A model generated the notes under the pieces. The model saw only the letters and a list, made by a program, of their open reading frames with translations. It searched no databases and was not told the DNA's origin. A DNA stretch of 46,155 bases, taken from the NCBI GenBank assembly GCA_905250885.1, contig CAJNOQ010000578.1, positions 1 through 46,155 on the forward strand. The letters run 5' to 3'. The position numbers were made by a program, and so were the translations under genes. Of the stretch, positions 22,870 through 34,661 are shown piece by piece. The DNA is from Didymodactylos carnosus. Taxonomy: Eukaryota > Rotifera > Eurotatoria > Philodinida > Philodinidae. Each line of letters opens with the position of its first letter. Position 1 is the first letter of the stretch.

Positions 22870-23774
22870 TGTCATAGTATAATTAACAATCTTAAAAGAG
22901 GATACTGTTAAATTTTGTTCTTTATGAGAACAAACTAATAAAATTTTTAGACACTAACATAAAAATTTATTATATATTTTGTTTCATCTATTTGGGAAAT
23001 TAAGCGAAGATGATCAAGATTTGAAAATTCAATATAAAATATTTCATCATTTTATTAGTAAGTTGATTAATAAATTTATCGTTTAATTCATTGATATATA
23101 CATTTGGTAGTTAGAAATATCATTATTCCCTTTCTTTTGAGCTTTATGTTCTAAATTTCTTTGTGACAATCCCATGCCACTTACACCTGTCACTGTGTGT
23201 ATTGCTTGCTCTAAAAATGTTGTCTGTTATACTGTAGTCAACGACGAGGTAAAGAAAAAATATCTATATATATTCGTATGGTTGAGTATTTCGTTTATTC
23301 TTTTCTCTCTTTTTCCTTCCCCATCTGAATATATCTGACCTCAAAAACATCGTAACTCGATCATGCGGTCCGTAGAAATACTTCTATATTTTTAAACGAA
23401 AAAAAATGCCGTTGTTATTATTCTGCATCTCTCCTCAAAGGAAACGATCGAGTAAGACGAGCGAACAAACATACAATTCAGAAAAGAGAGAGAGGAAAGA
23501 AAGAACCGTCGACGTCGACGAGTCACATATCGCAAACACACACACACACACTTACATCTACTCTCATTTACATTATTCTCGTTTTATTCTCTTTATTATT
23601 CTCTTCTATTCCAGTACTCAACTACGACAACGCGAAAAACGTCTCAACATCACGTGTATTGATGGTACAGATTCTATTGTCGCTCTATTCTTATTATATA
23701 TCTCACTCGAAAAATATAGACGGAACGAAAGGTCTCTTTTAATAAAATTATACAATATTTCTTTTACAATAAAA
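22870..23774. other. Divergent intergenic region, ETHE1 and the 23.8-kb gene
   Basis: 0.9 kb between two outward-facing genes, expected to hold both promoters. A (CA)n microsatellite lies at about 23530-23550. A long plus-strand frame stays open from 23406 into the downstream gene, but its first 120 codons are Arg/Ser/Ile-rich and atypical. TTCTATTCCAG at 23604-23614 is a plausible 5'UTR acceptor. Confidence 0.55.
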
Positions 23775-25283
23775 ATGACTACTAGTGGTTTAACGTCAAA
23801 TACAAAAGTAATTCGAATACAAGATGATGAAAAAGACTTATTATATCGACTTCGTGAAATATATGGCAATGATTATAAAAAATTTCCACTTTATATTTTA
23901 AGTGAAAAACATGTTCCATTATCAATTAAAAAAATTTACAAGATTTTAGATGAAAGAAAAGCGTATCGTCGAATATCAGATTATTTTCATCGAGAGCGGT
24001 AAGCTTTATCACGTTTCTTTGATAAAAACTGTTGAACTTTAGTTTTAATAATGGATTGTTTAGAATAAACTGAACATTTGTATTTCGATCATAACCTTTT
24101 TCTGATGTATGTCTAGAAGCCAATAGTTTTGGCAAAATTCAAAGATGCCCTGTTGAATAGAAAATACTGACAAATTTCAAAAAAAAGGAACTTTCATAGT
24201 GTCTTACAGCGCATTATTCTAATGTAAATTCATCTTTTCATTTGAATATGTGAGGAAAAAGTTATGATCAAAATACAAAGTGTTTTGATTATATTGGATC
24301 ATTCATTTAGTCTCTAGTCTGATAAAAAACACGCATGAATATTGCTCAATAATCGGGAAATTATTTGTCGACACACCATAGATGAGAGGCCAGTTTCACA
24401 CAAGCATTATTCATGTAAAACTTAAAGAAGTTGTTTAAATTTAGGGCTGCAAAAAAGTTGAAAGAAAGTCAACAGGAAATACAACAACAACGTCAACAGC
24501 AAACAGAGTCTAACAGTACAACATCCAGTGATATTTTACAATCGACAATTGGACAATCTGACATCAATGAGACAATAGGTGGATTTTCTATGCCTTTGTC
24601 AGCTGACACATCATATCAAAAACAACAAAATGTTAACAATAATCGTTTAGCTAACGGTCTAAGACAACATTCGATGACGATGCCAGATCAACATCAAAAC
24701 GTATTATCATCTGAACTTTTGACTGTACGAACACATTTGCAGGTATGTACGAATTGGTTTAGCCTCGATTCGTCTCTGCTAACTCACTCTCACTTTTGAT
24801 TTTGTTCAATCTCACAAAGCCAATTAGAGACGAATCGACGGGACATCGTACGAATTCTATTTGAAAATAAACTTTTTACGTGAAAAATTTCTTATTTAGC
24901 AAGCATTACGCGTTATTGATAATACATTAATAAAACGTGAATATGATGAAGATGAAGAAGACGAATATTTAGAAGAAGATAATGTCGTTGATAATAACAA
25001 TCATTCAAGCGGTCTTGATGATCTTGTACGTTCACTAGGACATGTTGTTACCCAACAGCAACAAAATGCTTCATCATTAGTAGATGCCACTACACCTCTG
25101 CTAATTATTAATGAAGAAGATATGGAACAAAGTGAAACAGCCGCAACAAAAACAAACAATCATAATCATCATCAATCAAAAGTAGCTACGTCTATTAAAT
25201 CGGCTATCGATCGCTTAAATGGACTCGTTGATCGTGGTCATACAATTTATGATCGTTTAGAAGCTATTTTAGCTGAATTCTAA
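23775..25283 (+). CDS. Uncharacterised 301-aa protein, Gln-rich with acidic stretch
   Basis: I do not recognise this protein. Three exons join in phase: 23775-23998, 24445-24742, 24900-25283. The first 75 residues look globular and charged (LLYRLREIYGNDYKKFPLYI, then a Lys/Arg-rich helical part ending RISDYFHRERAAKKLKESQQ). A Gln/Asn/Ser-rich linker follows (about 90-175), then an acidic block of DEDEEDEYLEED type near 190. The C-terminal helix (about 275-301) has SAIDRLNGLVDRGHTIYDRL heptad-like spacing. There is no signal peptide or membrane segment. The start at 23775 is preferred over the in-frame upstream ATG at 23406 because the upstream residues are low-complexity and a candidate acceptor lies between. 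The pattern suggests a coiled-coil adaptor, but that is only inference. Confidence 0.75.
24748..24855. repeat. Small imperfect inverted repeat in an intron
   Basis: Within the 157-nt second intron of the 23.8-kb gene, TACGAATTGG...CGATTCGTCTCT (24748-24777) is imperfectly inverted at 24821-24855 (AGAGACGAATCG...TACGAATTC). It may be a degenerate small MITE. Confidence 0.5.
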
Positions 25284-25893
25284 TTTTTTTATTTTTTTTT
25301 TGTCGAGTAATTGTGTTAAAGAACGTACTACAAACACGTTCGTTTGTAGGAGGATAGATTTTCTACTCTAATTATAAATCTGATGTTTCTCAACTAAAGC
25401 TGAGGAACAAAAATTGAATAAAAAAACCTTTTGTTAAGCATGGTGGATAATATTTACTTGGAAATACCCATTTTTTAACTACGAACCACTGAGGAATATA
25501 GAGATATGAGAAAGAAATCATTCTGTTGATCATGTTGATTTTGGATTTTAATAATAAAATAAGTATAAAAAAATGCAAGACAATTTATATTACAAAAAAC
25601 CCTTTAAAAATTCAAAAAGTGCGTGTATTTTATCTGTAAAAATGTCTGAAGATGATACGTGTATTCCATGGATCCAAGTAGTAGCAGCCTACAGATCAAA
25701 ACAGACGTATACATTCCTTACGTGAGTTTTACACTTAGACTGTCGTATTTTCTCGTTACTAGAAAGTGCATTTTTGATCGAATAATGATTTATACAGCTC
25801 TCAAGATAACTATACCCTTTCTAAACTGTTTTTTTCAATACTTTACGAAAATACCAGCTTCATCAAGCCTCGTGTGTAGTGCATTATCATTTG
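25284..25893. other. Convergent 3' interval
   Basis: 610 bp between the 3' ends of two convergent genes. It is AT-rich; the open frames at 25390-25578 and 25659-25910 have no recognisable content, and the second runs antisense into the EIF2B1 3' end. I see nothing else. Confidence 0.6.
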
Positions 25894-26878
25894 TTAAATA
25901 TATAGTTTGATTAATTCATCGGAAACAGCTGATGGTGTCAATGTTCCGATATCGGTAAATAATAGTGTGATGTACGATGGTAGCGTATAATCGACAAGTG
26001 GATGTTCTGTTTCTAAATTTTTTCCACCTAATCTTGCTATTGTTGATGCTTTATATTTGAAAAGATCAGGTAAATCACGATTATTTAATGGATAATAACG
26101 AACAAATTTAAATGATTCACTAGCAACATAAAATGGTTTATTCATTTCCTTTGCTAATACAGCCATATTAAATGTTCCAATTTTATTAATAATACCACCA
26201 CTTTCCACTACTGCTTCTGCACCAACCAAAACAAAATTTACTTGTTCCATAATATACGCCACACACGCATCCAAAATACAAATTGATGGAATACCTAATT
26301 GTTCTAATTCATCACGCATACGTAAACCGGATTTATCCGGACTAGATTCAGTTATAAACACACGAAATCGACAAAATTTTGATGAATATTTGAGTAAAGC
26401 TAGAACAACTCGAGAATAAGAGTGCGTCAATATAACACTACCATCAACAATAAATTCTTGGCCATATTCGGCTATGCGTTGACGAGAATTCAGAGTACGT
26501 TCAAGAAACAATTGTCCACGTTCAATTAATTGTTTACGACATTCATTAATAGCAAATGAGTCGAATTTTGCTAATGTTATATATCTTAAAAATAGTTCAC
26601 ATCCAGATTTAACGCTTGGCATAGAAGAATCGGTTTGTGTTAACAATAATTGTTGAGAATGTTTTAATTGTATTGATAATTCACTTATTGTACCGGCATT
26701 TGAACGTTTGATAACATCTAATAATGTACGAATGGCTGCAATTGCTACAGACTAAAAAATAAAAATATCACAGATGTCTATAGTTCAAGACGAGGAGTAA
26801 TATACGAACCGTGTCCGGTTCCTCTTGACGAATTTGTGAAAAATATTTAATAATTGTTTCATTTTCCTTGTCATCCAT
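25894..26878 (-). CDS. EIF2B1: Translation initiation factor eIF2B subunit alpha
   Basis: Regulatory subunit of the eIF2B guanine-nucleotide exchange factor, which recharges eIF2 with GTP and senses phosphorylated eIF2 in the cytosol. Two exons, 26810-26878 and 25894-26751, join in phase 0 across a 58-nt intron to give 308 residues (human 305). The start MDDKE matches the human N-terminus. Conserved stretches include VAIAAIRTLLDV, GCELFLR, ERGQLFLER, GSVILTHSYSRVVL, TESSPDKSG, YIMEQVNFVLVGAEAVVESG, GIINKIGT, PFYVASESFKFVR and TPSAVSDELIKLY at the C-terminus. Length and domain structure are normal for the isomerase-like eIF2B alpha fold. A TTTAG acceptor lies about 15 nt before the start. Confidence 0.96.
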
Positions 26879-27516
26879 GATGAAGAAAGGATCTAAAGTT
26901 AATAGAAAACGTATGTGTATTAATCGAAATAAACAATATAAGCCTAATCTTTGTACACTTGATGTGGATACAAATGAATTTGGTAAAAAATCAACGACAT
27001 TTCCATTTAGAGGTAAACAAAATCAAGAGAAATAATTGAAACCAGATAAAAAGAATGTTGTCTATAGTAAAAGTTTAATTCAGCACTGATGGCGCATATA
27101 ACTTAAAATATTGTATGATGCAACTTTTTTACTTTGAAATATGATGCAACTATTTCATCACTTATTTTGAGCATATCTATATCAAGTAAGATACTTATGT
27201 CCATTACTTTAAGCAAAATAGAGATTAAATATTCTCATTAATATATATTTTCAGAATTAAGCATGAAAAAAAATCAAAACAAACAAGTATACGTATGACT
27301 GTGTCTACAATTTTTCTTGTTGTGTAATTCATCAAACACAGATAAACAAAAAACAAGAATGAATAAGATAAAAAGAAACAACAAAGATATACATACAAAG
27401 TAAAAAACAAATAGAATTCACGATGTTTTTTTCTCCTTGCATAATGATAATAGAAGAAAACAGACAGTAGTAATTATTACTAAATATCCATAGTCAACAA
27501 ACACAAAAAATAAACA
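26879..27516. other. EIF2B1 5' flank / U2AF1 3' flank
   Basis: 640 bp of AT-rich sequence between two genes on the same strand. The minus-strand frame at 27225-27410 is hydrophobic and Phe/Leu/Tyr-rich, as expected from translated AT-rich DNA. I see no gene or repeat. Confidence 0.6.
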
Positions 27517-30292
27517 TCATCGTCGTCTGTTATTATTCATATTATTGTTGCCATTATTGGTATTGGAATTGGCATTTCGACGTTCTCGTGAACGACTTCT
27601 CGATCTTGATGAGCTAAAAATTAAATTTCTTAAATGTAGTAAAAAAACAGAAATTTTATGTAGATAAATAACTTACCGTCGTGTTCGCCTGTCACGTAAT
27701 CGTTTCTTCAAATCAGGACTTATCTGTTTGATATGCATAAAATTACAGAATCCAGATCGATGACATTCTCTAAAAATGGTAGAATAAAGTGAAGTTACAT
27801 TAGGTAACTAAAAGATTATAAAACATACCCTAATTCATACTGTCGACAACTTGCTTCTTTAAAATCTGTGACTGGAGATAACTCAGCATAAATAGGCTTT
27901 TCTGAAAACCATCGGTTATTTAAATCCTTTACAGCTCTTTCAGCGTCTTTTTCGTAACGAAACTAAAAAATGGAAAACATCATTATACATAACGATGAAC
28001 TTTTTATTTGATGCAAAATAATATTTCTTACCTTAACGTAAATATTGCCAACTAAATGTTCTCCTAAATTATCGCATATATTCATTTCTTCAATTTCACC
28101 GTACTAAATCGGAATAACGCAAACAATAATAATTTTTTTATTTTATGGCTTAATGGTATACACATACGGATTCAAACACAAAAGGGAAAAGACCTGTATA
28201 CTTTTTTTTTAAGACAAAAAGAAAAATCCTAAAAAACCTAGAAGCAGAAACCTAACGGACGAATGGTTTGTTTAAAGAATGAAGTGTATTCTTAAAGTTT
28301 CTACCTTAAAAAAAAGCCGGGTGTTTCCACACCATATATTCCGCCTAAAAAAACTGATGGTGTTTTCTCTGTTTTATATTGGGCTGAAAAGAATAGATAG
28401 AATAAAAGACGTGTGTATATATAGTAGCCTTTGGCAGCAAGTATGTACATTGCGTAGATGTGTGTATGCCGTTGCGTCAATCATATATTTCTTCACAAAT
28501 TAAGCCATCGTTTGCTAATTAGTAGTGCATAGTGCGTGTTTTGCCTGCAACAATAGCCACAATGAACAAAGTTTGACAGTTGAAAATCAAAAGGAGAAGA
28601 AACTAACTGTACTTAAGAAAAAATTCATGACCTACTTAGGGGTGTATCAAAAATAAGATACGGTTGTTCTACATTCGATAACTCACTTTATCTTCAATTT
28701 CACAAAACACTTCTTCATAAAATTCATCATAATGTTCTTGGACATCTTCCTCTGTCCATCCATTACCAAGAGAATCAACTAAAAGAAGTAATAAGATCAT
28801 TTGAGTTGTAAACACACCCTTATAGAACAAAATTTATTGAGCTCTTCGATTTGAAAATAGCTGTTGCAATAGAGCAAGATCTTCTCTTGAAGAACCACTA
28901 ATCATCATCAGCGATACAACGAGTAAAGTGCCGTATAATCCTTTACATCCGCGGGTCCCTTCCAAGAAACATTGACGTGATAGGTTTATAATCAAAAACT
29001 TTTTCAAAAACGTTTTTGTTTTGAAATATTTTTTGATGAAACAGTATTATCGTTTGTTCAGACTGCAGTACAGATTGAGGAAGAAGATTTTGATCCGATG
29101 GATTTGAAAGTTCATTAATCTCATCTTCTTGCGGTGAGAACATTCGACACAGTGGTCTCTTTCAATGTACAATTATTTAGACTCTTGATTAACTCTTGGA
29201 AAGATTGAAAAAAACAACTCTAAAAATGATCACGAACGAGGGAACCTTCTGAAGTGCTAAAAACCTGTTTGAATGGGACTATTTTTGAAATGTAGGCCCT
29301 GATGGGCTATGAAGAACCCCAGCTTTGTTGCTGAGATATCGAATTTTCTCCATGGGACCTGGATTTCAAGCAAAATCGGAATTTTCAATTTCATGTTGAA
29401 ACTTGTCGCATATTGTAGCCTAGACCATTTGTAGCCTGATGAAAAAAGGTCGAGATAAAAATCTCTTTCCGCTGCGATGAGAAAACTTTTTTCACATGGG
29501 TACCAAAGGTAAAATATAGAGCAAGTTTTGAAAAAGCTTTCACCGCAGCGGAAAGAAGTTTTTACCTCGGCCTTTTTTCATCAGGCTACAAATGGTCTGG
29601 GCTACAAGATGTGACAAGTTTCAGCACGAAATTGAAAACTCCGATTTTGCTTGAAATCTAGATCCCATGGGGAAAATTCTAGTAAAAATTCGATATCTCA
29701 ACAACAAAGCTGATCGCGCCCGAACCAAGCTGGGGGTCTTCATAGTCCATGAAAAAATAGTCCCATTCAAACAGGTTTTTAGCACCTCAGGAGGTTCCCT
29801 CGTAAGTAGAGGTCGACAAAATATGATCTGTGCTACCGGTGCTAAAAGATGACATGGAAAAACAGAAGCAGTGTTGTCTTATCTTACTGTGAAGTTTCGA
29901 AGCTATATATAAGTACGACTTATGATAAAAATCTACCAAAAATCTACACATATTGCACGTTTACCTATAGAAACAGATTGATCAGCTGTTTTTGCACCGT
30001 TCGATGGATTTAAATAAAGATTTTTCATAATAATTGTCTAGAAAAAAAAATAAGATTCAGGAGTAGATCATTCCTTTTACTTTTATATGATTGATATACC
30101 TGGCTAAATGTTGGTTTATTATGTACACGTGAACATCTTTCACCATGTCTACATGCACCAATTTTGAAATAAAATGAACAGTTAACTCTGAAACAAAATA
30201 GAGATTTATTAAAATCATAGAATTAACCTGAAGCAAACCGCAACTTACTTGTCTTTTTCTGTACCAAATATAGAGGCTAAATATTCAGCCAT
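27517..30292 (-). CDS. U2AF1: Splicing factor U2AF 35-kDa subunit
   Basis: Small subunit of the U2AF heterodimer; it reads the AG at 3' splice sites in the nucleus. Eight exons join in phase to 230 residues (human 240): 30249-30292, 30100-30187, 29965-30037, 28687-28778, 28032-28103, 27829-27962, 27677-27769, 27517-27613. The N-terminus [15 protein letters not shown] is identical in wording to animal U2AF1. First CCCH zinc finger at about 16-40 with S34 and the CRHGERCSR segment; U2AF-homology domain about 45-145; second zinc finger [17 protein letters not shown] about 163-183. The RS region is short ([14 protein letters not shown]) and ends in an Asn-rich tail plus RRR, instead of the long RS/Gly tail of vertebrates. 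Upstream codons read open to 30439, but homology fixes the start at 30292. Intron 3 is about 1.2 kb and carries a foldback element. Confidence 0.96.
29236..29803. repeat. 568-bp foldback element in U2AF1 intron 3
   Basis: The left arm (29236 to about 29492) is the imperfect reverse complement of the right arm (about 29526-29803), leaving a loop of some 30 nt. Matching blocks include CCTGTTTGAATGGGACTA against TAGTCCCATTCAAACAGG, and AGCAAAATCGGA against TCCGATTTTGCT. The arms read nearly end to end, so the intron RNA could form a hairpin of about 260 bp. The plus-strand open frame at 29667-29852 is part of the right arm and not a gene. Confidence 0.85.
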
Positions 30293-31766
30293 TGGTAATA
30301 CGCATACAAGAACAAATATGCTTAGATTTAATTTGACAAAAATGAACAATCTGAAATGTGAAGGGCTGAAAACAATGATAAAAGAGTATTTATTAAAGAA
30401 GAAACGCAGAACAGAAATCACAGAGCTCAAAGATTTCATAACGGAAACTAAATTAGATATAACTACTATAAATTGGTGACAAAAATACTCAGGCCTTTAA
30501 TTAATTTAAAAATCCTTTAAGGCAAAAAAATTAATTTTTCTATCTAATCATGGTAAAATGAATTGGCTTTTAATACAGAGACCAAAACATTTGGTTTAAC
30601 CTAAATGAATCGACCTGACAAACGAACAATTGTTGAAAGGGACATGCTGATTAACAGTCGAAAATCCGTGAAAAAAAAACATTTAGTTCTGGACTGATTG
30701 TTACACTTGAAATATCCCATATTTTATCTTTAGAATCCAGTAATAGTCTTCTATATAAACCGCATATAGTCTTTCACTGATCGTAAAAGGCATCTGTTCA
30801 ATTCGCTGCAGACTTTAATTAATTCTATTTATTTTTAAAACAAATATGTCGTTTTTAAAACAAGTTACTTGTAACAAAAGACGATTTTTTTCTAGAGAAT
30901 AAGAGAGAAATCGGTTATTTTTTGAACTTGAGCGTTTTTTATATTGACATTTTGAAAATGAGGCTAGAGAACGATCTCTCCATTTCAGACTATAGTTTAA
31001 AGTTATTTTATTCTTATTAATTTAGTTGATGCTTTCTTTCAATCGATTTTTTCGTATGATCGACCGTTTTGATTATTTAATTTAGTTCTTATTTCTAGCA
31101 AATCATATATAGATATATGATAATAGACTGAATTAGCTTACAGCTAGGGTTAAAAGAGCGAAAAAAAACTATGTTTGTCACTTTGTTCAAAAGGTTTCTG
31201 ATGTTTTTTCTCTTTAAAATAGAGAAAAGAAACGAGAAATAGCATTTTTTTTTTTCGCTTTCTGAAAATTAAACATTGTCACCGAAAGAACAAACAATAC
31301 ATAAACAATTTGTACATTTAAAGTGTGTGAACAATTCAATTTTAATAGAGCCAATTCTCTCTATTTTTCTCGTTAACAACCCTATAGTTATTAAAATAAC
31401 ATCATAAACAGGGGTGAGTGTTTAAGATACTTCTGAAATAAACATTAACTGCCGATTAAAAAAGTAATGTGTTTTTCAACGTATATCGAGGAAAAGCCGT
31501 ACAAAAATACTTGTTTTAAAAAAACGATTATAAAAAAAAATAAAAACTAACCTATAAGACTTCATTTCTATTTCAGAACTTGCTAAACTCAATCTCTAGT
31601 TGATTATTTTTTATAACGTCAAAACACTTCCGACGTTATAATTAGCTTCTCAAGCAATTCATAAGTCTAGATTTGCTGAAAAATTGATGTTTTCAGATTC
31701 TGCTTATCTTCGTGACAAAATTTATACATCTGCGATCTCATTAAAATCACTTTTCACATAATTGTG
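30293..31766. other. Divergent intergenic region, U2AF1 and the 31.8-kb gene
   Basis: 1.5 kb between outward-facing genes, expected to contain both promoters. AT-rich, with no clear repeat. A candidate acceptor (GATGTTTTCAG, ending at about 31697) lies 70 nt before the downstream start and may mark a 5'UTR splice or leader addition site. Confidence 0.55.
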
Positions 31767-34661
31767 ATGCGTATACCAATTATAACTCAAAATTTCATAT
31801 CACCTCATCAAAATGGCACATCTGATTTGTATGGCACACAACCACTCATGTTACTACCACAATCTCAGCAAACTATATTCGATGGACAACAACAAAATAG
31901 TTTTAATAATTTATTTTTACACGATTTAAATCGTCATCGCACTACGTATATACGTAGTTATAATGCTTACGAAACAGTCAAAAAGCGTCAAGATTTTGTT
32001 CTACGTAAAGAAAACTTAAAATCATTGTATCGTATAGAAGATCGGCTAGAACGAAAAAAAGAACAACACATCGGTCAAACATTACATGCCTATGAACAAT
32101 GTTTTGTTAAAGTGATTAATAATAATCCATACAGCTCAATAATTGGACAACGACCTCGAACAGCCGCACCCATACAGCTTCAAGTACAATTACCGGTGGC
32201 ATTCGATAAATTTCATTCGCATCATTTGTCACATTCGAATCCGGCTATAAAGACTGAACAAGATTCAAATTCTCAACAACAGCAACGGCCACAGACGTCG
32301 GTTTCCCAACAAGCTTTCTATCGTTATCAAAAAAATCACAGACCAAAATTTAAACAGTCAAACGTCATCTATAAAACAGTGCAATCATTTCATGATGCTT
32401 GTTTGCAGCAGCAGCAACAACAAAAACAACCTGTCGTACAACACCAATCAAAGGACTTTCTATCGTTTACAGAGAGTTATTTACAAAAATTTGATAATAA
32501 TAGTTTTCCTAATGCAAAGCAGACATCATCGACGATTATTTGGCAAAAACCATGTGGAAATGAACGACAAAGACCATTATCAGCAGTTCCCAGTTTTGAA
32601 AGTGTTACAGCTGTCGATACAAAAAATAAAAAACACCGGCAACAGGAACAAGATGTAACTATTAAAGTAGCAATACAACAACGAACAAAAACACCACGAT
32701 CCTCACCAATACTTGACGCGGTCGAAAATGAAATACAGCTTAACGGTGAGTGAATTAACATAAAGTGCTAATTTCTTTGTATATCCTGATGTCCAACTGA
32801 TAATCTACAAGAAAATTTAGCTTAGAATTACACTGACTGTAAACGAAATCTCAAGATTAGACAAATGCCCTTCGTTATTGACAGAAATATGTATAAATAC
32901 CTTTAAGCAAACAGAGTGAGTTTTTTTACACTTTATCTTATCATTAATGTTTGTTGAGGTAAACTACAGATAGATAACTAAATATATTCGTGCACAGACT
33001 CAAAAGCATGTTTTAAGGTAAAATATACAGTTTAACCTTCCTCCTTCGTCTTTGCAGATGATGCTCATTCTGACGAAGGAAAAAAACTCCGACAAAAACC
33101 GTTTGGCTCAAAAAACAATAATACACAATCGCTGATAACAAATTTGACAACAGGTAACGACAAAAAATCAACTGTTATTACAACGACGGACGACGATATT
33201 GTAAAAGAAGCAATGTTTATCAGAAATTATAACGAACCAAAAACTACACCGACATCGTCTGTTATCAATTCTCAAGCGAAATCTACGATAACAGTACATC
33301 AAAAATCTTCGCCATCTTCGTCCACCGTTATTAGACGAAGATTGTCTGTATCATCGAGTACCAGTAAACTACTGAAATCATCAACAAATTCACAACTCGT
33401 TGAGACAGAACTAACAGTTATTGCAAAACAACCGGAAGAGTTAATAGTAGAATCAATGCAACAACAGTCGCAAGAACAAGGTATAAAAGAAAAAAAAGAT
33501 GATGACGAAATTGGTACTGTTCATAACACAAAACTAATAAAAAAACTACCATTACCGAACAAACGAACAAAAACAAGCGCTTTTGATAAAAATAGTGAAA
33601 CACTAAATGATATGGTAATATTCGAACATGGTTTGAACGATAAATCTAAAAATAGTCGAGATAATGTAGATGACGAAGAAAACGTAATGATGAAAAATGA
33701 TAACGGAATAACGGATTTATTAGAGAAAATCAAACAAGGAACAAATCCATTACTTTTGGGACAAACGGCACTATCACAACAAGTAAGACTATTTCTGTAC
33801 GTCGGAAAAACAAAAACTGTCGTTCTGTAAATCTCCTGGATGAACCACGTTACTAATAGCGTAAGTCTAACAGTAAACTACTATTCTACATGAGTAGACG
33901 TTCATATGCGACTAGTTAACAATAAAGTCGTCTAATTATTAAAATATTAAATTCATTTTATGAAAATCTATATCTAGAACAACATACAAAAAGGATTAAT
34001 TGTTGCAATAATGATCAAAAGAAAGAACTGCACTAAAACTTCAACAGACATAACAGAATAGTACGTTTGACAGTTTTACTTTTGCATCGTCTTTCAGAAA
34101 ACAAGCACACATGTCACAAAGTTAGACTAAGCTCTGCTAAACGAATTACGATAAAACGATTCTTTGAGTGATGACGTTTATAAGATAATGAAAATTTGTT
34201 GTTTTTAGGGTTGTCGATTTGAACTACCTTATGATTTGAAACAATTAGAAAAATTAAAACCAACTGAATACTTGAGTCGATATTGTCGTTTATCATCACG
34301 ACGACAATATTTATTCCGTCGAATATTTGATAAATTTTGTAACAATAATTATCGAGTAGAAGTCAGCAATCTTTACAATGCGATTATGGAGATACACGCG
34401 AATAGTTTCAATCAAGATCACTGGAATAAACTATTGAAATTAATTGGTGTACGAGAAGAAACAGAAGTAACATTTGATGTATTTGCGGGTATTACTGCGT
34501 TATGCGGACGTTTGTTATACAACGAACAGAAAACAAGTACACAAGATTCAGATGATTTTCATAAAGATATCCTAGAAAGATGTGATTTTGAAAATTTGCA
34601 TAGAAAACTCGATGGATTAAATATACCATATACGATCAGACAATTACTTCATGCACTTTAA
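31767..34661 (+). CDS. Uncharacterised 718-aa protein with EF-hand-like C-terminus
   Basis: I do not recognise a family. Three exons join in phase: 31767-32745, 33058-33782, 34209-34661. The start is the ATG of MRIPIITQN; the codon before it is GTG. Residues 1-120 include an Arg/Lys-rich helical part (KKRQDFVLRKENLKSLYRIE). About 120-570 is disordered: Gln runs (QQQQ), Ser/Thr/Lys-rich, several basic clusters, suggesting a scaffold or cytoskeletal role. The last 150 residues look folded and helical: RRQYLFRRIFDKFCNNNYRV followed by a second helix-loop-helix around WNKLLKLIGVREE and VFAGITALC. This resembles a pair of degenerate EF-hands, with most calcium ligands absent. An AATAAA follows the stop directly. 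The folded C-terminus conserved against low-complexity upstream sequence is inferred from composition only. Confidence 0.8.

Noticed and set aside
23406..23774. Upstream in-frame ATG for the 23.8-kb gene
   Set aside because: The extra 123 residues are low-complexity and cross a good splice acceptor and a CA repeat; the ATG at 23775 is more plausible.
28943..29143. Minus-strand 66-codon open frame in U2AF1 intron 3
   Set aside because: Same strand as U2AF1 and protein-like in part, but including it would disrupt the conserved [12 protein letters not shown] junction; no acceptor and donor in phase were found.
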